A stretch of DNA of 20,449 nt from JBGTBQ01 sp041749275 (lineage in GTDB: Bacteria; Acidobacteriota; Blastocatellia; Pyrinomonadales; Pyrinomonadaceae). A program made the translations under genes and the position numbers. The notes beneath the pieces were generated by a model. The model did no database searches and was not told the DNA's origin. It saw only the letters and a program-made list of their open reading frames with translations. Shown piece by piece: positions 6,355 through 14,332 of this stretch (its first letter is position 1; every line of letters begins with the position of its first letter). The stretch is from contig JBGTBQ010000279.1 in NCBI GenBank assembly GCA_041749275.1, positions 1 to 20,449 on the forward strand. The letters run 5' to 3'.

Positions 6355-7352
6355 TGGAGCACAGAGAGAAGTGGGCGGCATATGGGGCGTGGGCGGCGGT
6401 CTGTTTTTTCTGGGGGACGACCTATCTGGCGATCCGCGTCGGGCTGGAGACTTTGACGCCGATGCTTTTCGCGGGTCTGCGTTTTCTGATTGCGGGCGGT
6501 GTGCTCTTCTTTATCATGAACCGCCAGCGGAACGCGCGTCTGCCGCGGGGGAGAGAGTGGCTCGACCTCGGCTTTGTTGGGTTGATGCTGCTCGGCGTGG
6601 GCAACGGAGCGGTGGTGTGGGCGGAGCAATGGGTGCCGAGCGGGATGGCGGCGCTGTTGGTCGCGACCTCGCCTTTCTGGGTCGTGGCGCTGGAAAAGCT
6701 CCGGAAGGACGGCGAGCGCGTGGGGGCGCGCGGCGTCGTGGGGATGCTGATCGGGTTCAGCGGGCTGGCGTTGCTGGTCGGGCCGCGGCTTTTTGGCTCT
6801 TCGGTGAGCTTCTATTTCCTGTTAGGTGCTTTGGCGATTCAAGTCGGGTGCTTCGCCTGGACTGCCGGGTCGGCTTACGCGAAACACAGGCCCGTAGGCG
6901 TGTCGCCGTTGATGGGCGCGGCGGTGCAGATGCTTATCGCGGGCGCGGCGTTGACGCTCGTCGGGACGGCGGTGGGCGAGTGGGGTGAGATAAGTTTCAG
7001 CGCACGGAGCTTGAGCGCGCTTATGTATCTGGTCGTCTTCGGCTCGATTGTGGCCTACAGCGCCTACACCTACGCGCTGCAAAAACTGCCGCTGTCGCTC
7101 GTCTCGACCTACTCGTATATCAATCCAGTGATCGCCGTTCTGCTCGGATGGCTGGTGCTCGCCGAGCCGCTCGACTGGCGCGTGGGCGCGGCGACGGCGA
7201 TCATCCTCGCGGGCGTAGCGCTGGTGAAGGTTTCGCCGAAGGATGTGGTGACGCTGGCGGCGCGGTTGCGGGCGTGGAGGGCGCGCGGCGAGCGCGTTTC
7301 GGCGCCAAGTGACGATTCGCTCGGCGCGGGCGCGGCTTGTAAGCAGATTTAG
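6351..7352 (+). CDS. EamA/DMT-superfamily inner-membrane exporter
   Basis: This 333-residue protein has two EamA repeats and about ten TM helices. The first repeat opens with AAYGAWAAVCFFWGTTYLAIRVGLE, in part, and the second ends with WLVLAEPLDWRVGAA and a hydrophobic helix (AIILAGVALVKV). Members of this superfamily export amino acids, threonine/homoserine analogues, purines or other metabolites; the substrate cannot be read from sequence. It overlaps the upstream Lrp/AsnC gene by 4 nt, a common regulator-exporter pairing for amino-acid efflux. The ATG at 6351 is kept, but the adjacent ATG at 6354 (MEHREKWAA) is equally placed behind the GAGGG at 6343-6347. The last ~40 residues are a charged, probably cytoplasmic tail. 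Confidence 0.93.
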   Translation: MMEHREKWAAYGAWAAVCFFWGTTYLAIRVGLETLTPMLFAGLRFLIAGGVLFFIMNRQRNARLPRGREWLDLGFVGLMLLGVGNGAVVWAEQWVPSGMAALLVATSPFWVVALEKLRKDGERVGARGVVGMLIGFSGLALLVGPRLFGSSVSFYFLLGALAIQVGCFAWTAGSAYAKHRPVGVSPLMGAAVQMLIAGAALTLVGTAVGEWGEISFSARSLSALMYLVVFGSIVAYSAYTYALQKLPLSLVSTYSYINPVIAVLLGWLVLAEPLDWRVGAATAIILAGVALVKVSPKDVVTLAARLRAWRARGERVSAPSDDSLGAGAACKQI

Positions 7353-7382
7353 CGTTTTCGAATCTCATTAACGACCGTTGAG

Positions 7383-7445
7383 AGGCGGGCCATGTCCTCC
7401 GGCTCAAGTTCCATCGAAGCTTGAGCCGGAGGACATGGCCCGCCT
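7383..7445. repeat. Perfect 26-bp inverted repeat, second copy of the palindrome family
   Basis: 7383-7408 and 7420-7445 are perfect reverse complements around an 11-nt loop. The left flank and arm (CGACCGTTGAGAGGCGGGCC) closely match the core of the 510-622 element (CGACCGTTTAGAGGCGGGCC), and both continue into CTCAAGTT. This copy lacks the outer 19-nt terminal repeats. It begins about 30 bp after the exporter stop. It could act as a strong hairpin at the 3' end of the regulator-exporter transcript, though only TTTAAAT follows it. Confidence 0.8.
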
Positions 7446-7473
7446 TTAAATAATTGAAGGCGGTGCATCAATG

Positions 7474-7519
7474 CGCCGCGGAGCGGCGGTTGAATGTAGC
7501 CCGGCGTTTCAACGCCGGG
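7474..7519 (+). repeat. REP-like unit with two hairpins
   Basis: CGCCGC-GGA-GCGGCG (7474-7488) is followed by GTTGAATGTAG and then CCCGGCGTT-TC-AACGCCGGG (7500-7519). The same arrangement occurs in reverse orientation around the insertion sequence at 7629-7642 and 9184-9226. Two copies in opposite orientation about 100 bp apart resemble a BIME-like repeat. Confidence 0.7.
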
Positions 7520-7538
7520 AGGCGGCGACAACGCGCCC

Positions 7539-7609
7539 CCCGCGTCGCGGCAGCGACGCCTGACACCCGACACGGAGCACACGTTCAAGCGTCGCTGACG
7601 CGACGCGGG
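7539..7609. repeat. 21-bp inverted repeat (CCCGCGTCGCG type)
   Basis: 7539-7559 and 7589-7609 are reverse complements with a single mismatch, around a 29-nt loop. It lies between the two REP-like units and is unrelated to them in sequence. No coding signal is seen in 7353-7642. Confidence 0.7.
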
Positions 7610-7632
7610 TGACGGCTCGTGGGGTTGACCGG

Positions 7633-7642
7633 GCGTTGAAAC
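7633..7642. repeat. Left target-site duplication of the insertion sequence
   Basis: GCGTTGAAAC here is repeated exactly at 9184-9193, directly abutting both IS ends. Confidence 0.88.
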
Positions 7643-9183
7643 CTTGTCATTACCCAAACTTTTTCAGTTTGAAGGCTATGCGCGCACCTTCGACCAAGTT
7701 GTTTAATTTCGCCATTCCGCAAAAGAGAGTTTGCCAGCCTGGCAGGCCATCCCCCTTGCGATTCATGTGTCCGCCTAAGCGACCGATGGCGAGGGCAACT
7801 TCACGGACGGTTGTGATCGGGCGATTGAGAACCTCGCGCAGGACGGCCAGTTCCAGTTCATCCAACCCAGCCTGCTCGGCTGGAGCATCCGGGGCCAGTC
7901 GGACGCGCTCGCGCAAATCGAGCAGACGGAGCGCCACGATGCTCTTGATGGCGATGGCGGCAAACAGACTCTCGGCGGTCTCCAGTTGCAACTCTTCGGC
8001 TTTGGTCCCAGTTTTGAGCGCCTTATGAAATTCTTCAATCAACCAACGGGTCGCGTAGACCAGCGCCACTTCCACCGCCGCGGCATAGCTCGCCACCGGC
8101 CAGTCGGTCAACAAGACCCATTCGAGCGCTTCCACGCCGGGCGGCGGCGCGGCTTCCCACACACGCACGGCAGTGGCGCGCAGGGGAGGCAAATAACCCG
8201 CCCCTTTCCCGGGGCGTTGCGGTGCCCGCAACCACACGTGGACGGCACTGACTTGCAACTGCGCCGTCCGCGCCGCTTGTCCGGGCCGCGCCCGCAACTC
8301 CAACCCAAAGCCCCCCAAGCGGGCTTGCGCCCGCACGGTAGTAAAGAGCTTGCCCGTGCTCACGCGCCCGGCCTCGTTGGTCACACAACGATCCTGCGCC
8401 GCGCGGATCACAAAGCGATGGTCAAGTGCCTGGCAACTGACCAGCAGTTCGTAAATGTCTGCTCCACGATCACAAACGCGCGTCCACTCGACTCCGCTCT
8501 CGGCGGGTGCACAACCGATGGCTTCCCCAGCCTGCTGCCACCACTGCGATTCGCGCGCGCGTTGCTTGATGACTTTGGAATTGTTGGCCGGTTCGCCCGC
8601 CGGACGAGGCTCCCTCACGTGGTAGTGCTGGACGGGCAACCCCAGCACCTCGACCGCCGGTCGCCCTGGCCAACGGTCAGTCTCCGGCGCCTCCCAAGAC
8701 CAGCGCACGGCCAGCACCGAATGCAGATGGAAGCCCTGCAAACCGGACGCGCCGGGACCGATGGGGCCCAACCCGGCGATCGGATGCTTGCCCGACCAAC
8801 TCATTTCGCTGCTGTCTTCCAGCAGCAGCGCGCGCCCTGGCAGGTGCAGTTGCTCAAGCACCACCTCGCGATGCGCCAATTGCAAATTGTCGGTTGTCGC
8901 CTCCGGGTGCTTGAAAAGGTTGTAGGCCGCCTTGATGTCGTAGCAGTGGGTGAACATTTTGGGAATACTGGCGTCCGGGTTAGTTGCCATCGCGGCAGCA
9001 ATGGTCAGGGCACGTTGATTACGCCGGACCTCGCCCAAGTCCACCTCGGCGAAATGTTTCTCCGCCCACGCGAGCGGAGACTCCTGATGAATTGTCGTAA
9101 TCTTCATGGGGGTTGTTATCATCCTCTCACTGGTTGTCTAAATTTCAATGTCAATTTCGTGCAAAAGTTTGGGTAATGACAAG
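7643..9183 (-). mobile_element. Complete IS4-family (IS50/Tn5-like) insertion sequence, 1541 bp
   Basis: Terminal inverted repeats of 23 bp begin CTTGTCATTACCCAAACTTT (7643-7665 against 9161-9183, one mismatch). A perfect 10-bp duplication (GCGTTGAAAC) flanks the element. One full-length transposase gene fills it, and its stop codon lies inside the left terminal repeat. The overall size is close to the 1.5 kb of IS50. Intact ends, intact gene and a perfect duplication suggest recent insertion and likely activity. The target was a hairpin (CCGGGCGTT-GA-AACGCCCGG) that the IS split. Confidence 0.93.
7650..9122 (-). CDS. DDE transposase, IS4 family, IS50/Tn5-like
   Basis: This 490-residue cut-and-paste transposase binds the terminal repeats and moves the element. 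The DDE triad is D103 (in LLLEDSSEMSW), D218 (in CDRGADIY) and E363. The YREK signature (Y-x2-R-x3-E-x6-K) is exact in YATRWLIEEFHKALK. N-terminal WAEKHFAEVDLGEVRRNQR and C-terminal IGRLGGHMNRKGDGLPGW align by eye with Tn5 transposase (476 aa). No frameshift or stop is seen. The ATG at 9122 has GAGAGG immediately adjacent; an ATG five codons in (9107) would give a longer spacing, so the exact start is unsettled. A start further in, like that of the Tn5 inhibitor protein, cannot be judged. It is transcribed leftward, opposite to the exporter upstream. Confidence 0.95.
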   Translation of the reverse strand: MITTPMKITTIHQESPLAWAEKHFAEVDLGEVRRNQRALTIAAAMATNPDASIPKMFTHCYDIKAAYNLFKHPEATTDNLQLAHREVVLEQLHLPGRALLLEDSSEMSWSGKHPIAGLGPIGPGASGLQGFHLHSVLAVRWSWEAPETDRWPGRPAVEVLGLPVQHYHVREPRPAGEPANNSKVIKQRARESQWWQQAGEAIGCAPAESGVEWTRVCDRGADIYELLVSCQALDHRFVIRAAQDRCVTNEAGRVSTGKLFTTVRAQARLGGFGLELRARPGQAARTAQLQVSAVHVWLRAPQRPGKGAGYLPPLRATAVRVWEAAPPPGVEALEWVLLTDWPVASYAAAVEVALVYATRWLIEEFHKALKTGTKAEELQLETAESLFAAIAIKSIVALRLLDLRERVRLAPDAPAEQAGLDELELAVLREVLNRPITTVREVALAIGRLGGHMNRKGDGLPGWQTLFCGMAKLNNLVEGARIAFKLKKFG

Positions 9184-9226
9184 GCGTTGAAACGCCCGGC
9201 TAAAGTCAACCGCCGCGATGCGGCGG
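9184..9226 (-). repeat. Right target duplication plus remainder of the split REP-like unit
   Basis: 9184-9193 is the right copy of the 10-bp duplication. Continuing, AACGCCCGG would pair with CCGGGCGTT at 7629-7637 if the IS were removed. GCTAAAGTCAAC and CGCCGC-GAT-GCGGCG (9211-9225) follow. Read on the minus strand it matches the unit at 7474-7519 in order and spacing. The rest of the gap to 9293 shows nothing recognisable. Confidence 0.7.
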
Positions 9227-9293
9227 AGGCGGGTCAAGCTCCTGATTTATGCACCCCCTCTCAACAACTTGGTGGGCTGATTCGCAAGCCGCG

Positions 9294-10730
9294 CTAATCG
9301 AGGCGAAAGAAGCGCTTAATTCTTGAGAGAATGCTGGCGGGCGTGTCTTCTTCGCTAACGGGGATGGATGAACGCGCGGCGAGCATGGCGCGGCGTTCGT
9401 TGATGGTGTGGCTGAGGGATTCGACGAGGTCGGGGTTGGTCTCGAAGAGGTCTTGCATCGCCCCCTTGTCAATCTCAAGGACTTCCGTCTCCTCGGCGGC
9501 GAAGATGTGAGCGGTGCGCGGCTCGCCGGTGAAGAGCGCCATCTCGCCGAAGAAGTCTCCCTCGCGCAGATTGTTGATGGTGCGCTGCGTCCCATTGCTG
9601 TCAATCCGCACATCAACACTGCCGCGGTGGATGATGAACATGGAGGCGCCCCGGTCGCCGGCGCGGATGATGAGTTCGCCGGGTGCGTAGATGTGGCCCG
9701 TGGCGTTCGCGGCGAGGGTGGTCAGTTCGTCTTCCGTGAGCGGTGAGAAGATGTCAACCGCCGACAGGCGCTCGGTCAACTTCTCCTGCCCGATGCCGTC
9801 CGGCGCGGCGGCCCGCTGGAAATAGACGGTGCGCGTCGGGTAGGCGAAGGTCAATCCGTTGCGGCGGAAGGCGTACCAGATTCTCTGACGGACGAGCGCA
9901 TCCGTGTCGTTGTAGCGCGCGTAGTCAGAGAGCCAGTATTTTACCTCGTAGTCCACGCCGTCAGAGGCCATGGCGCGGATACGCACGATGGGCGTCATGT
10001 GGCGCAGCACGTTTTCGCAATCGCGCACGGCCTCGCGGATAACGTGGATGACCTTGACGGGCGAGTCCGTGTAGACGGCGTTGAAGAAGACGATGCGCGC
10101 GTTGGCGTTGCCGCGCGGGCAGACCTCGATGGGTTCCTTAGCGATCTGGCTGTTGCCGATGAGGATGATGTGGTTCTGGAAAGTCTTGATCTTGACGGCC
10201 CGCCACGTGATGCTCTCGACGACGCCGACCGCCGTCCCGACCGCGATCACGTCGCCGACCTGAAACGGCTTGTCGGCCTGAAGCGAGATGCCGGAGAAGA
10301 GGTTGCCGAGCGTGTCCTGAAGTGCGAGGCCGAGGATGATGCCGAGCAGCGCCGAGCCGGACAGGAGCGCGCCGAACGAGAGGTTGACGAAGTGGAACTT
10401 GAGAATCAGCGCGAGCGCCGTGACGTAGGCCGCGAGCGAGAAGATATCGCGCATCAGGCTCGGCGCCTCGTAGCCCTTGCGCTTGCGGAAGAGGAAGAAA
10501 ATCAACTCGTTCAACGCGCGCACGGCAACGAAGGCGGCGCTGATCCAGAAGCCGATGCTGAGGAGCGTGCGCGACCAGTCGAAGATCGCAAACGTCAGGC
10601 GCTCTTTGTCAGGGGCATTCTCCCGCGGCGTGAGGGGCACGAAAAAGATGAGCAGGTAGAGCGCGAGGCCGAAGGCGAGAGTAGCCAGCAGCGGGAGCGA
10701 CAGTTGCTTTCTCAGAATCGAGCGTTTCAC
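9294..10730 (-). CDS. MscS-type mechanosensitive channel with C-terminal cyclic-nucleotide-binding domain
   Basis: This 478-residue inner-membrane protein is a small-conductance channel that would release ions on osmotic downshift, apparently gated or tuned by a nucleotide. TM helices lie at about 11-31, 57-80 and 92-112. The pore helix and hinge (LLGIILGLALQDTLGNLFSG) cover about 128-147, with the MscS beta domain after FQVGDVI (156-162). The cNMP-binding domain starts near 330; its phosphate-binding cassette reads FGEMAL...PRTA (394-407), keeping the Glu and Arg that contact cyclic nucleotides. The start is GTG at 10730-10728 (MKRSILRKQ), with no visible Shine-Dalgarno; tandem TTGAACC units sit upstream instead. 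It lies 80 bp downstream of mgtE on the same strand, possibly co-transcribed. Confidence 0.93.
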   Translation of the reverse strand: MKRSILRKQLSLPLLATLAFGLALYLLIFFVPLTPRENAPDKERLTFAIFDWSRTLLSIGFWISAAFVAVRALNELIFFLFRKRKGYEAPSLMRDIFSLAAYVTALALILKFHFVNLSFGALLSGSALLGIILGLALQDTLGNLFSGISLQADKPFQVGDVIAVGTAVGVVESITWRAVKIKTFQNHIILIGNSQIAKEPIEVCPRGNANARIVFFNAVYTDSPVKVIHVIREAVRDCENVLRHMTPIVRIRAMASDGVDYEVKYWLSDYARYNDTDALVRQRIWYAFRRNGLTFAYPTRTVYFQRAAAPDGIGQEKLTERLSAVDIFSPLTEDELTTLAANATGHIYAPGELIIRAGDRGASMFIIHRGSVDVRIDSNGTQRTINNLREGDFFGEMALFTGEPRTAHIFAAEETEVLEIDKGAMQDLFETNPDLVESLSHTINERRAMLAARSSIPVSEEDTPASILSRIKRFFRLD

Positions 10731-10810
10731 GGATTAACGTCAGGGTTCAAGGTTCAAAGCTCAAGGCGTAAAGTTTACCAGAGGCTTTCCGACTTTGGCC
10801 TCGAACTTTT

Positions 10811-12187
10811 TCAAAGTAGCGTGCCGCGCAGGATGAGCGCGGCGACGCTGAAGTAGATGACGAGGCCGGTCACGTCTACCAGCGTGGCGATGAAGGGAGC
10901 CGAGGACGTGGCCGGGTCGAAGCCGAGACGGCGGAGCGCGAACGGGAGCATCGAGCCGGCGAGCGTGCCCCAGAGCACGATGCCGACGAGCGTGATGCCG
11001 ACCGTCAGCCCGACCAGCGCCGAGTGCGGGCCGTAAAAATTTGAGAACTGCGACCAGACTTCGATGCGGAGAAAGCCGAACAGTCCGAGGATTGAGCCGA
11101 GCGTCAATCCCGAAAGAATCTCGCGCCGCATGACGCGCCACCAGTCGCGCAAAGTCACCTCGCCGAGCGCGAGCGCGCGGATGACGAGCGTCGCCGCCTG
11201 CGAGCCGGAGTTGCCGCCCGAAGAGATGATGAGCGGGACGAAGAGCGCGAGCACGACGGCGCGCTGAATCTCGTCCTCGAAGTAGCCCATGGCGGTCGCC
11301 GTCAACATCTCGCCGAAGAAGAGCAGCACGAGCCAGCCCGCGCGTTTGCGAATCATGCTCGAAAACGCCGTCTGCATGTAAGGCTCTTCGAGCGCCTCCA
11401 TACCGCCGATCTTCTGGATGTCTTCGGTCGCCTCTTCCTCGGCCACGTCGAGCACGTCGTCCATCGTGACGATGCCGATCAGAACGCCGGTCGAATCGGT
11501 GACGGGCAGCGCGTTGCGATCCTCGTCCCGGAAGACGAGGACGGCGGCCTCCTGATCGTCGGTCGCCTTGAGCGCGACGAAGCGGTGATCCATGAGATCG
11601 GAGATGCGTTTCTCCGGGTCGGCGAGCAGGAACTCGCGGATGCGTATGTCGTCAATGAGCAGCCCTCGGTCGTCCACGACGTAGATCATTGAGAGCGTCT
11701 CGCTGTCGCGTCCGTGGCGGCGGATGTGGTCGAGCGCTTCGGCGACGGTCAGCTCCTGCCGGACGCGCACGTAGTCGGGCGTCATCAGACGACCGATGCT
11801 GCCCTCCGGATAGCCGAGGAGCGAGACGGCGACCGTCAACTCGTCCGGCGTCAGGAGCGCGAGCATCTGCCGGGTGATGACGGCGGGCAACTCTTCCAGC
11901 AGCTCCGTGCGGTCGTCCGGCGCCATGTCGTTGAGGATGCGCGCCACGTCCTCCTGCGCCATCGCCTTCAGCAGTTGCTCCTGCGTTTCCAGTTCGAGGT
12001 ACTCGAAGACATCGGTGGCGAGCTTGCGCGGGAGGATGCGAAAGACGATGACCTGCTCTTCGGTCTCCAACTCCGAGATGAGACGCGCGAGGTCGGGCGG
12101 CGGCCAGCCGGCAAGCTCCCGCCGCAGCGCCATGAATTCGCGCTCGCGGATCATCCGTTCGAGATCGGGTTGCAGGTTGACGGACAT
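10811..12187 (-). CDS. mgtE: MgtE-type magnesium transporter
   Basis: This homodimeric inner-membrane Mg2+ channel is closed by cytosolic Mg2+. With the ATG at 12187 it has 458 residues, the usual MgtE length. Order: an N-terminal superhelical MgtE_N domain (to ~130; repeats such as LPRKLATDVFEYL and APDDRTELLEELP), two CBS domains (about 135-260; MTPDYVRVRQELTVAEAL and GIVTMDDVLDV), a plug helix, then five TM helices. The Mg-site motif SSGGNSGSQA begins near 322, and the conserved Asp of TM5 is D438 in TLVDVTG, matching D432 of the Thermus protein. The frame is open 37 codons further upstream, but that extension is Arg/Ala low-complexity, and the internal ATG has GGAG 8 nt before it. I see no convincing M-box riboswitch in the 171-bp leader. 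Confidence 0.96.
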   Translation of the reverse strand: MSVNLQPDLERMIREREFMALRRELAGWPPPDLARLISELETEEQVIVFRILPRKLATDVFEYLELETQEQLLKAMAQEDVARILNDMAPDDRTELLEELPAVITRQMLALLTPDELTVAVSLLGYPEGSIGRLMTPDYVRVRQELTVAEALDHIRRHGRDSETLSMIYVVDDRGLLIDDIRIREFLLADPEKRISDLMDHRFVALKATDDQEAAVLVFRDEDRNALPVTDSTGVLIGIVTMDDVLDVAEEEATEDIQKIGGMEALEEPYMQTAFSSMIRKRAGWLVLLFFGEMLTATAMGYFEDEIQRAVVLALFVPLIISSGGNSGSQAATLVIRALALGEVTLRDWWRVMRREILSGLTLGSILGLFGFLRIEVWSQFSNFYGPHSALVGLTVGITLVGIVLWGTLAGSMLPFALRRLGFDPATSSAPFIATLVDVTGLVIYFSVAALILRGTLL

Positions 12188-12294
12188 AGTTCGACTCCAC
12201 GGCGCGCACGCCGCCGCCGTAGGGCGCGCGCCCCGCCTGCCGCGAAAAACACTTAACGAAAACTGAGCACCCCGGAAAGCGGAGGGGCATAATA

Positions 12295-12325
12295 ACACGC
12301 ATCTCCGTCGTGAACGGAAGCGTGT
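12295..12325 (-). terminator. Possible weak intrinsic terminator after the DUF4139 gene
   Basis: ACACGC/GCGTGT (12295-12300 with 12320-12325) and TCCGT/ACGGA (12304-12308 with 12314-12318) form one stem with a small internal bulge. On the minus strand TTATTAT follows the stem. It lies 34 bp after the stop of the secreted-protein gene and before mgtE. The T-tract is interrupted, so the call is tentative. Confidence 0.45.
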
Positions 12326-12358
12326 GCGTTGAGACCGAACACCGACGAATCAAAGACC

Positions 12359-13654
12359 TCATTTCGTCTCCACCGTGTAAGTCACGGTTGCCTTCCCACC
12401 CGCCGGCACCTGCGCTTTCATCTGGAAGGTGTTGGCGGCGAGGCGCTCGACCTGCGAAGAGGACTCGATGATCGTCCAGCGGTTTTCGCCGTGCCCTTCG
12501 ACGCCTTCGCGGACGAAGGCTTCGACGGCGAGCGGGCCGCGGTTGGTGATGACGACCTCGACTTTCGTGACCAGCCGGTAGCGCGTGTTGCCCTCCTCGC
12601 TCCGATATTCGAACTGGCGGCGCTCAAGGACGCGGCGCGTGCCGAAGACGGTCGAGGAGCGCCCCTGCGTGACGCTGAACTCGCCGCCCGGCGGCGTCAG
12701 CGCGATGCGATCCTGCCCGACGACTTGCGCGATGCCGGCGGCGCGCGGCTCGCGCGCGTAGATCGTCACCTGTCCGGCGGGCATCGAAGCCTCGGTCGGG
12801 TTCTTCGAGACGAGCCGCACTTCGAGGCCGCGCGGCAAAAGGATGAAGCCGCCGCGCCCGATGGTCTGTGTGTTGAATTCGTTCTCGAAGACGAGGCGCT
12901 GCGTGACGGGGAGGCGCGCGCGTTGGAAGAGCGGGAAGCGGTTGATGAGCGAGTTGGCGTTCATCGTGAGGTCGCGCCCGAGGCGGAAGCGGCTGAAGGC
13001 GGAGAGTCCCGACGCCTCCGGCGAACTCAACACCGACTCTTCCTCGTTTTGCCCCCCGATGTTCGACTGCACCGCGTAGTCGCGCCGGTAGCGTCCACTT
13101 TCGCCGCCAACGCCGCTGAGGAGCAGCGCAATCTCGCCGGCCACGAGGTCTACAGCGCCGGCGCGCAGGTCGGCGCCCGTCTGGTTGGCGACCGACACCC
13201 ACGAATCGAGCGCGGCGGCGGTGGGCGGCGCGCCCTCTTGCGGCGCGGGGTCGAGCACGAGCGCGTAGTCGTTCTGCCAAGAGAGGCCGGGCGCGAGATA
13301 GTCAACCTGCACGCGGCGCGGCCCGGCGGCCTTACTGTTGCGGATGACGAGGTGGAGCACCGGCGTCTTCTCGTTCCGCACTTCATGTCCGTCGTAGGTC
13401 ACGTCCTGACGGATGACCTCGGCGTCTTCGGCGGTGACGCGCACGGTGCGGATGAACGCCTTCGGCATCAGGCTCCGCCATTCGACGTGATTGATGCCGG
13501 GCTGGAGTTCGATGGTGCGCTCTTCCAGAAACTCGGCGATGCCGGCGTCGTAGATGGTCAGGTGCGCGGCAGCGCCGCCCTGCGCCCGCGCGCCGACGGG
13601 ATGAGCGAGAGAGAAAAAGAGAATCAACGTAGCGGCGAACAGCTTGCTCTTCAT
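12359..13654 (-). CDS. Secreted DUF4139-type protein (MuiA-like)
   Basis: This is a 431-residue exported protein of unknown biochemical role. Residues 1-25 are a Sec signal peptide with a basic start, a hydrophobic core (LFAATLILFFSLAHPVG) and an AxA-like cleavage site at ARA-QG. A short beta-rich N-terminal region follows (ITIY-like strand HLTIYDAGIAEFLEERTIEL). From about 110 onward the protein resembles DUF4139: VQVDYLAPGLSWQNDYALVLD, then WVSVANQTGADLRAGAVDLVAGE, and later blocks such as AGQVTIYAREPRAAGIAQVV and FGTRRVLERRQFEYRSEE. These are beta-sandwich-like. The ATG at 13654 has AAGGAG about 12 nt upstream. It is divergent from speD across a 267-bp gap. I cannot assign a substrate. Confidence 0.82.
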   Translation of the reverse strand: MKSKLFAATLILFFSLAHPVGARAQGGAAAHLTIYDAGIAEFLEERTIELQPGINHVEWRSLMPKAFIRTVRVTAEDAEVIRQDVTYDGHEVRNEKTPVLHLVIRNSKAAGPRRVQVDYLAPGLSWQNDYALVLDPAPQEGAPPTAAALDSWVSVANQTGADLRAGAVDLVAGEIALLLSGVGGESGRYRRDYAVQSNIGGQNEEESVLSSPEASGLSAFSRFRLGRDLTMNANSLINRFPLFQRARLPVTQRLVFENEFNTQTIGRGGFILLPRGLEVRLVSKNPTEASMPAGQVTIYAREPRAAGIAQVVGQDRIALTPPGGEFSVTQGRSSTVFGTRRVLERRQFEYRSEEGNTRYRLVTKVEVVITNRGPLAVEAFVREGVEGHGENRWTIIESSSQVERLAANTFQMKAQVPAGGKATVTYTVETK

Positions 13655-13822
13655 AATGGGGTAGTCTCCTTGCGTGTGAAACTTGCGGATTCAAGAAAGG
13701 AACGGCGCACACGAGCGCGTCTTGCGAACCCCCTCCGGCGCTCCCGCGTGGCGCATCGTTGCGCGTTGAGCGTGGCATCTTCTTTGACGAGGTTGGCCGC
13801 GCGGGCAATGATAAAAGAATTG

Positions 13823-13851
13823 TTGCAAACAGCAATCCTTTCGCCTATGCT
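13823..13851 (+). promoter_or_regulatory. Candidate promoter for the speD operon
   Basis: TTGCAA (13823-13828), 17 nt, TATGCT (13846-13851): four of six matches in each box at ideal spacing, 70 bp before the speD start. The rest of the divergent gap 13655-13921 shows no other clear element. A promoter for the leftward DUF4139 gene must also lie here but I could not pick one. Confidence 0.4.
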
Positions 13852-13921
13852 CGTTGCCATCGTCTTGAAACCAAGTCTTTCGCCCGCGCAGAATCTTTCG
13901 GGGAGTATTTAACACAATTAT

Positions 13922-14332
13922 ATGCGGACGGTCGGAACTGAATGGCTGATTGATGCGTCGGGGTGCGACGCCGCCGCGCTCGGCGACGTGGAGCGTCTGC
14001 GGGCCATCTTCGCGCGCGCGATTGAAGAGTTGGGCCTCCATCCGGTCGGCGCGGCGCAGTGGCACAAGTTCCCCGCGCCGGGCGGCGTGACGGGCCTCAT
14101 CATGCTCACCGAGTCGCATCTCGCCTGTCACACCTACCCGGAATTCAGTCTCGCCTCGTTCAACCTCTACTGCTGCCGCGAGCGCCCGGCATGGCCGTGG
14201 AGCGAGCGCCTGCGCGAGATGCTCGGCGCTGAAAAAGTATGCGTGCGCCGCGTCGAGCGCCCCGCGGCGGAGATGGCGACGGACGAGATCGAACGCCTGC
14301 CGCTCGTCGCCGCGCGTGGGAGGGAGGCGTAA
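13922..14332 (+). CDS. speD: S-adenosylmethionine decarboxylase proenzyme (SpeD/SpeH type)
   Basis: This pyruvoyl enzyme makes decarboxylated AdoMet, the aminopropyl donor for spermidine. At 136 residues it is the short bacterial/archaeal class. The self-cleavage site is E64-S65 in LTESHLACHTYPEFS. H70 and C85 fall at the same +5 and +20 spacing from the cleaved Ser as the catalytic His68 and Cys83 of the Thermotoga enzyme (Ser63). An N-terminal GTEWLIDASGCD strand is also typical. The ATG at 13922 lacks a good Shine-Dalgarno; GGGGAG lies 16 nt away. The stop overlaps the next gene's ATG (TAATG at 14330-14334), so translation is coupled. It is the first gene of a six-gene cluster ending in an aminopropyltransferase and an amine-oxidase-like protein, which fits a polyamine role. 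Confidence 0.92.
   Translation: MRTVGTEWLIDASGCDAAALGDVERLRAIFARAIEELGLHPVGAAQWHKFPAPGGVTGLIMLTESHLACHTYPEFSLASFNLYCCRERPAWPWSERLREMLGAEKVCVRRVERPAAEMATDEIERLPLVAARGREA

Noticed and set aside
7986..9176. Plus-strand open frame of 396 codons across the transposase
   Set aside because: Antisense shadow of the IS4-family transposase, whose DDE and YREK motifs are intact on the minus strand.
12188..12298. 37-codon N-terminal extension of MgtE
   Set aside because: Compositionally odd and absent from the family; the ATG at 12187 has a GGAG site and gives the normal MgtE length.
12188..12358. M-box magnesium riboswitch upstream of mgtE
   Set aside because: The leader is only 171 nt; I see a possible terminator of the upstream gene but none of the conserved M-box segments.
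12329..13912. Long open frame (527 codons) on the plus strand opposite the DUF4139 gene
   Set aside because: It has no recognisable domain and is Arg/Ala/Asp-rich, as expected for an antisense shadow in GC-rich DNA. The minus-strand frame has a signal peptide and family motifs.
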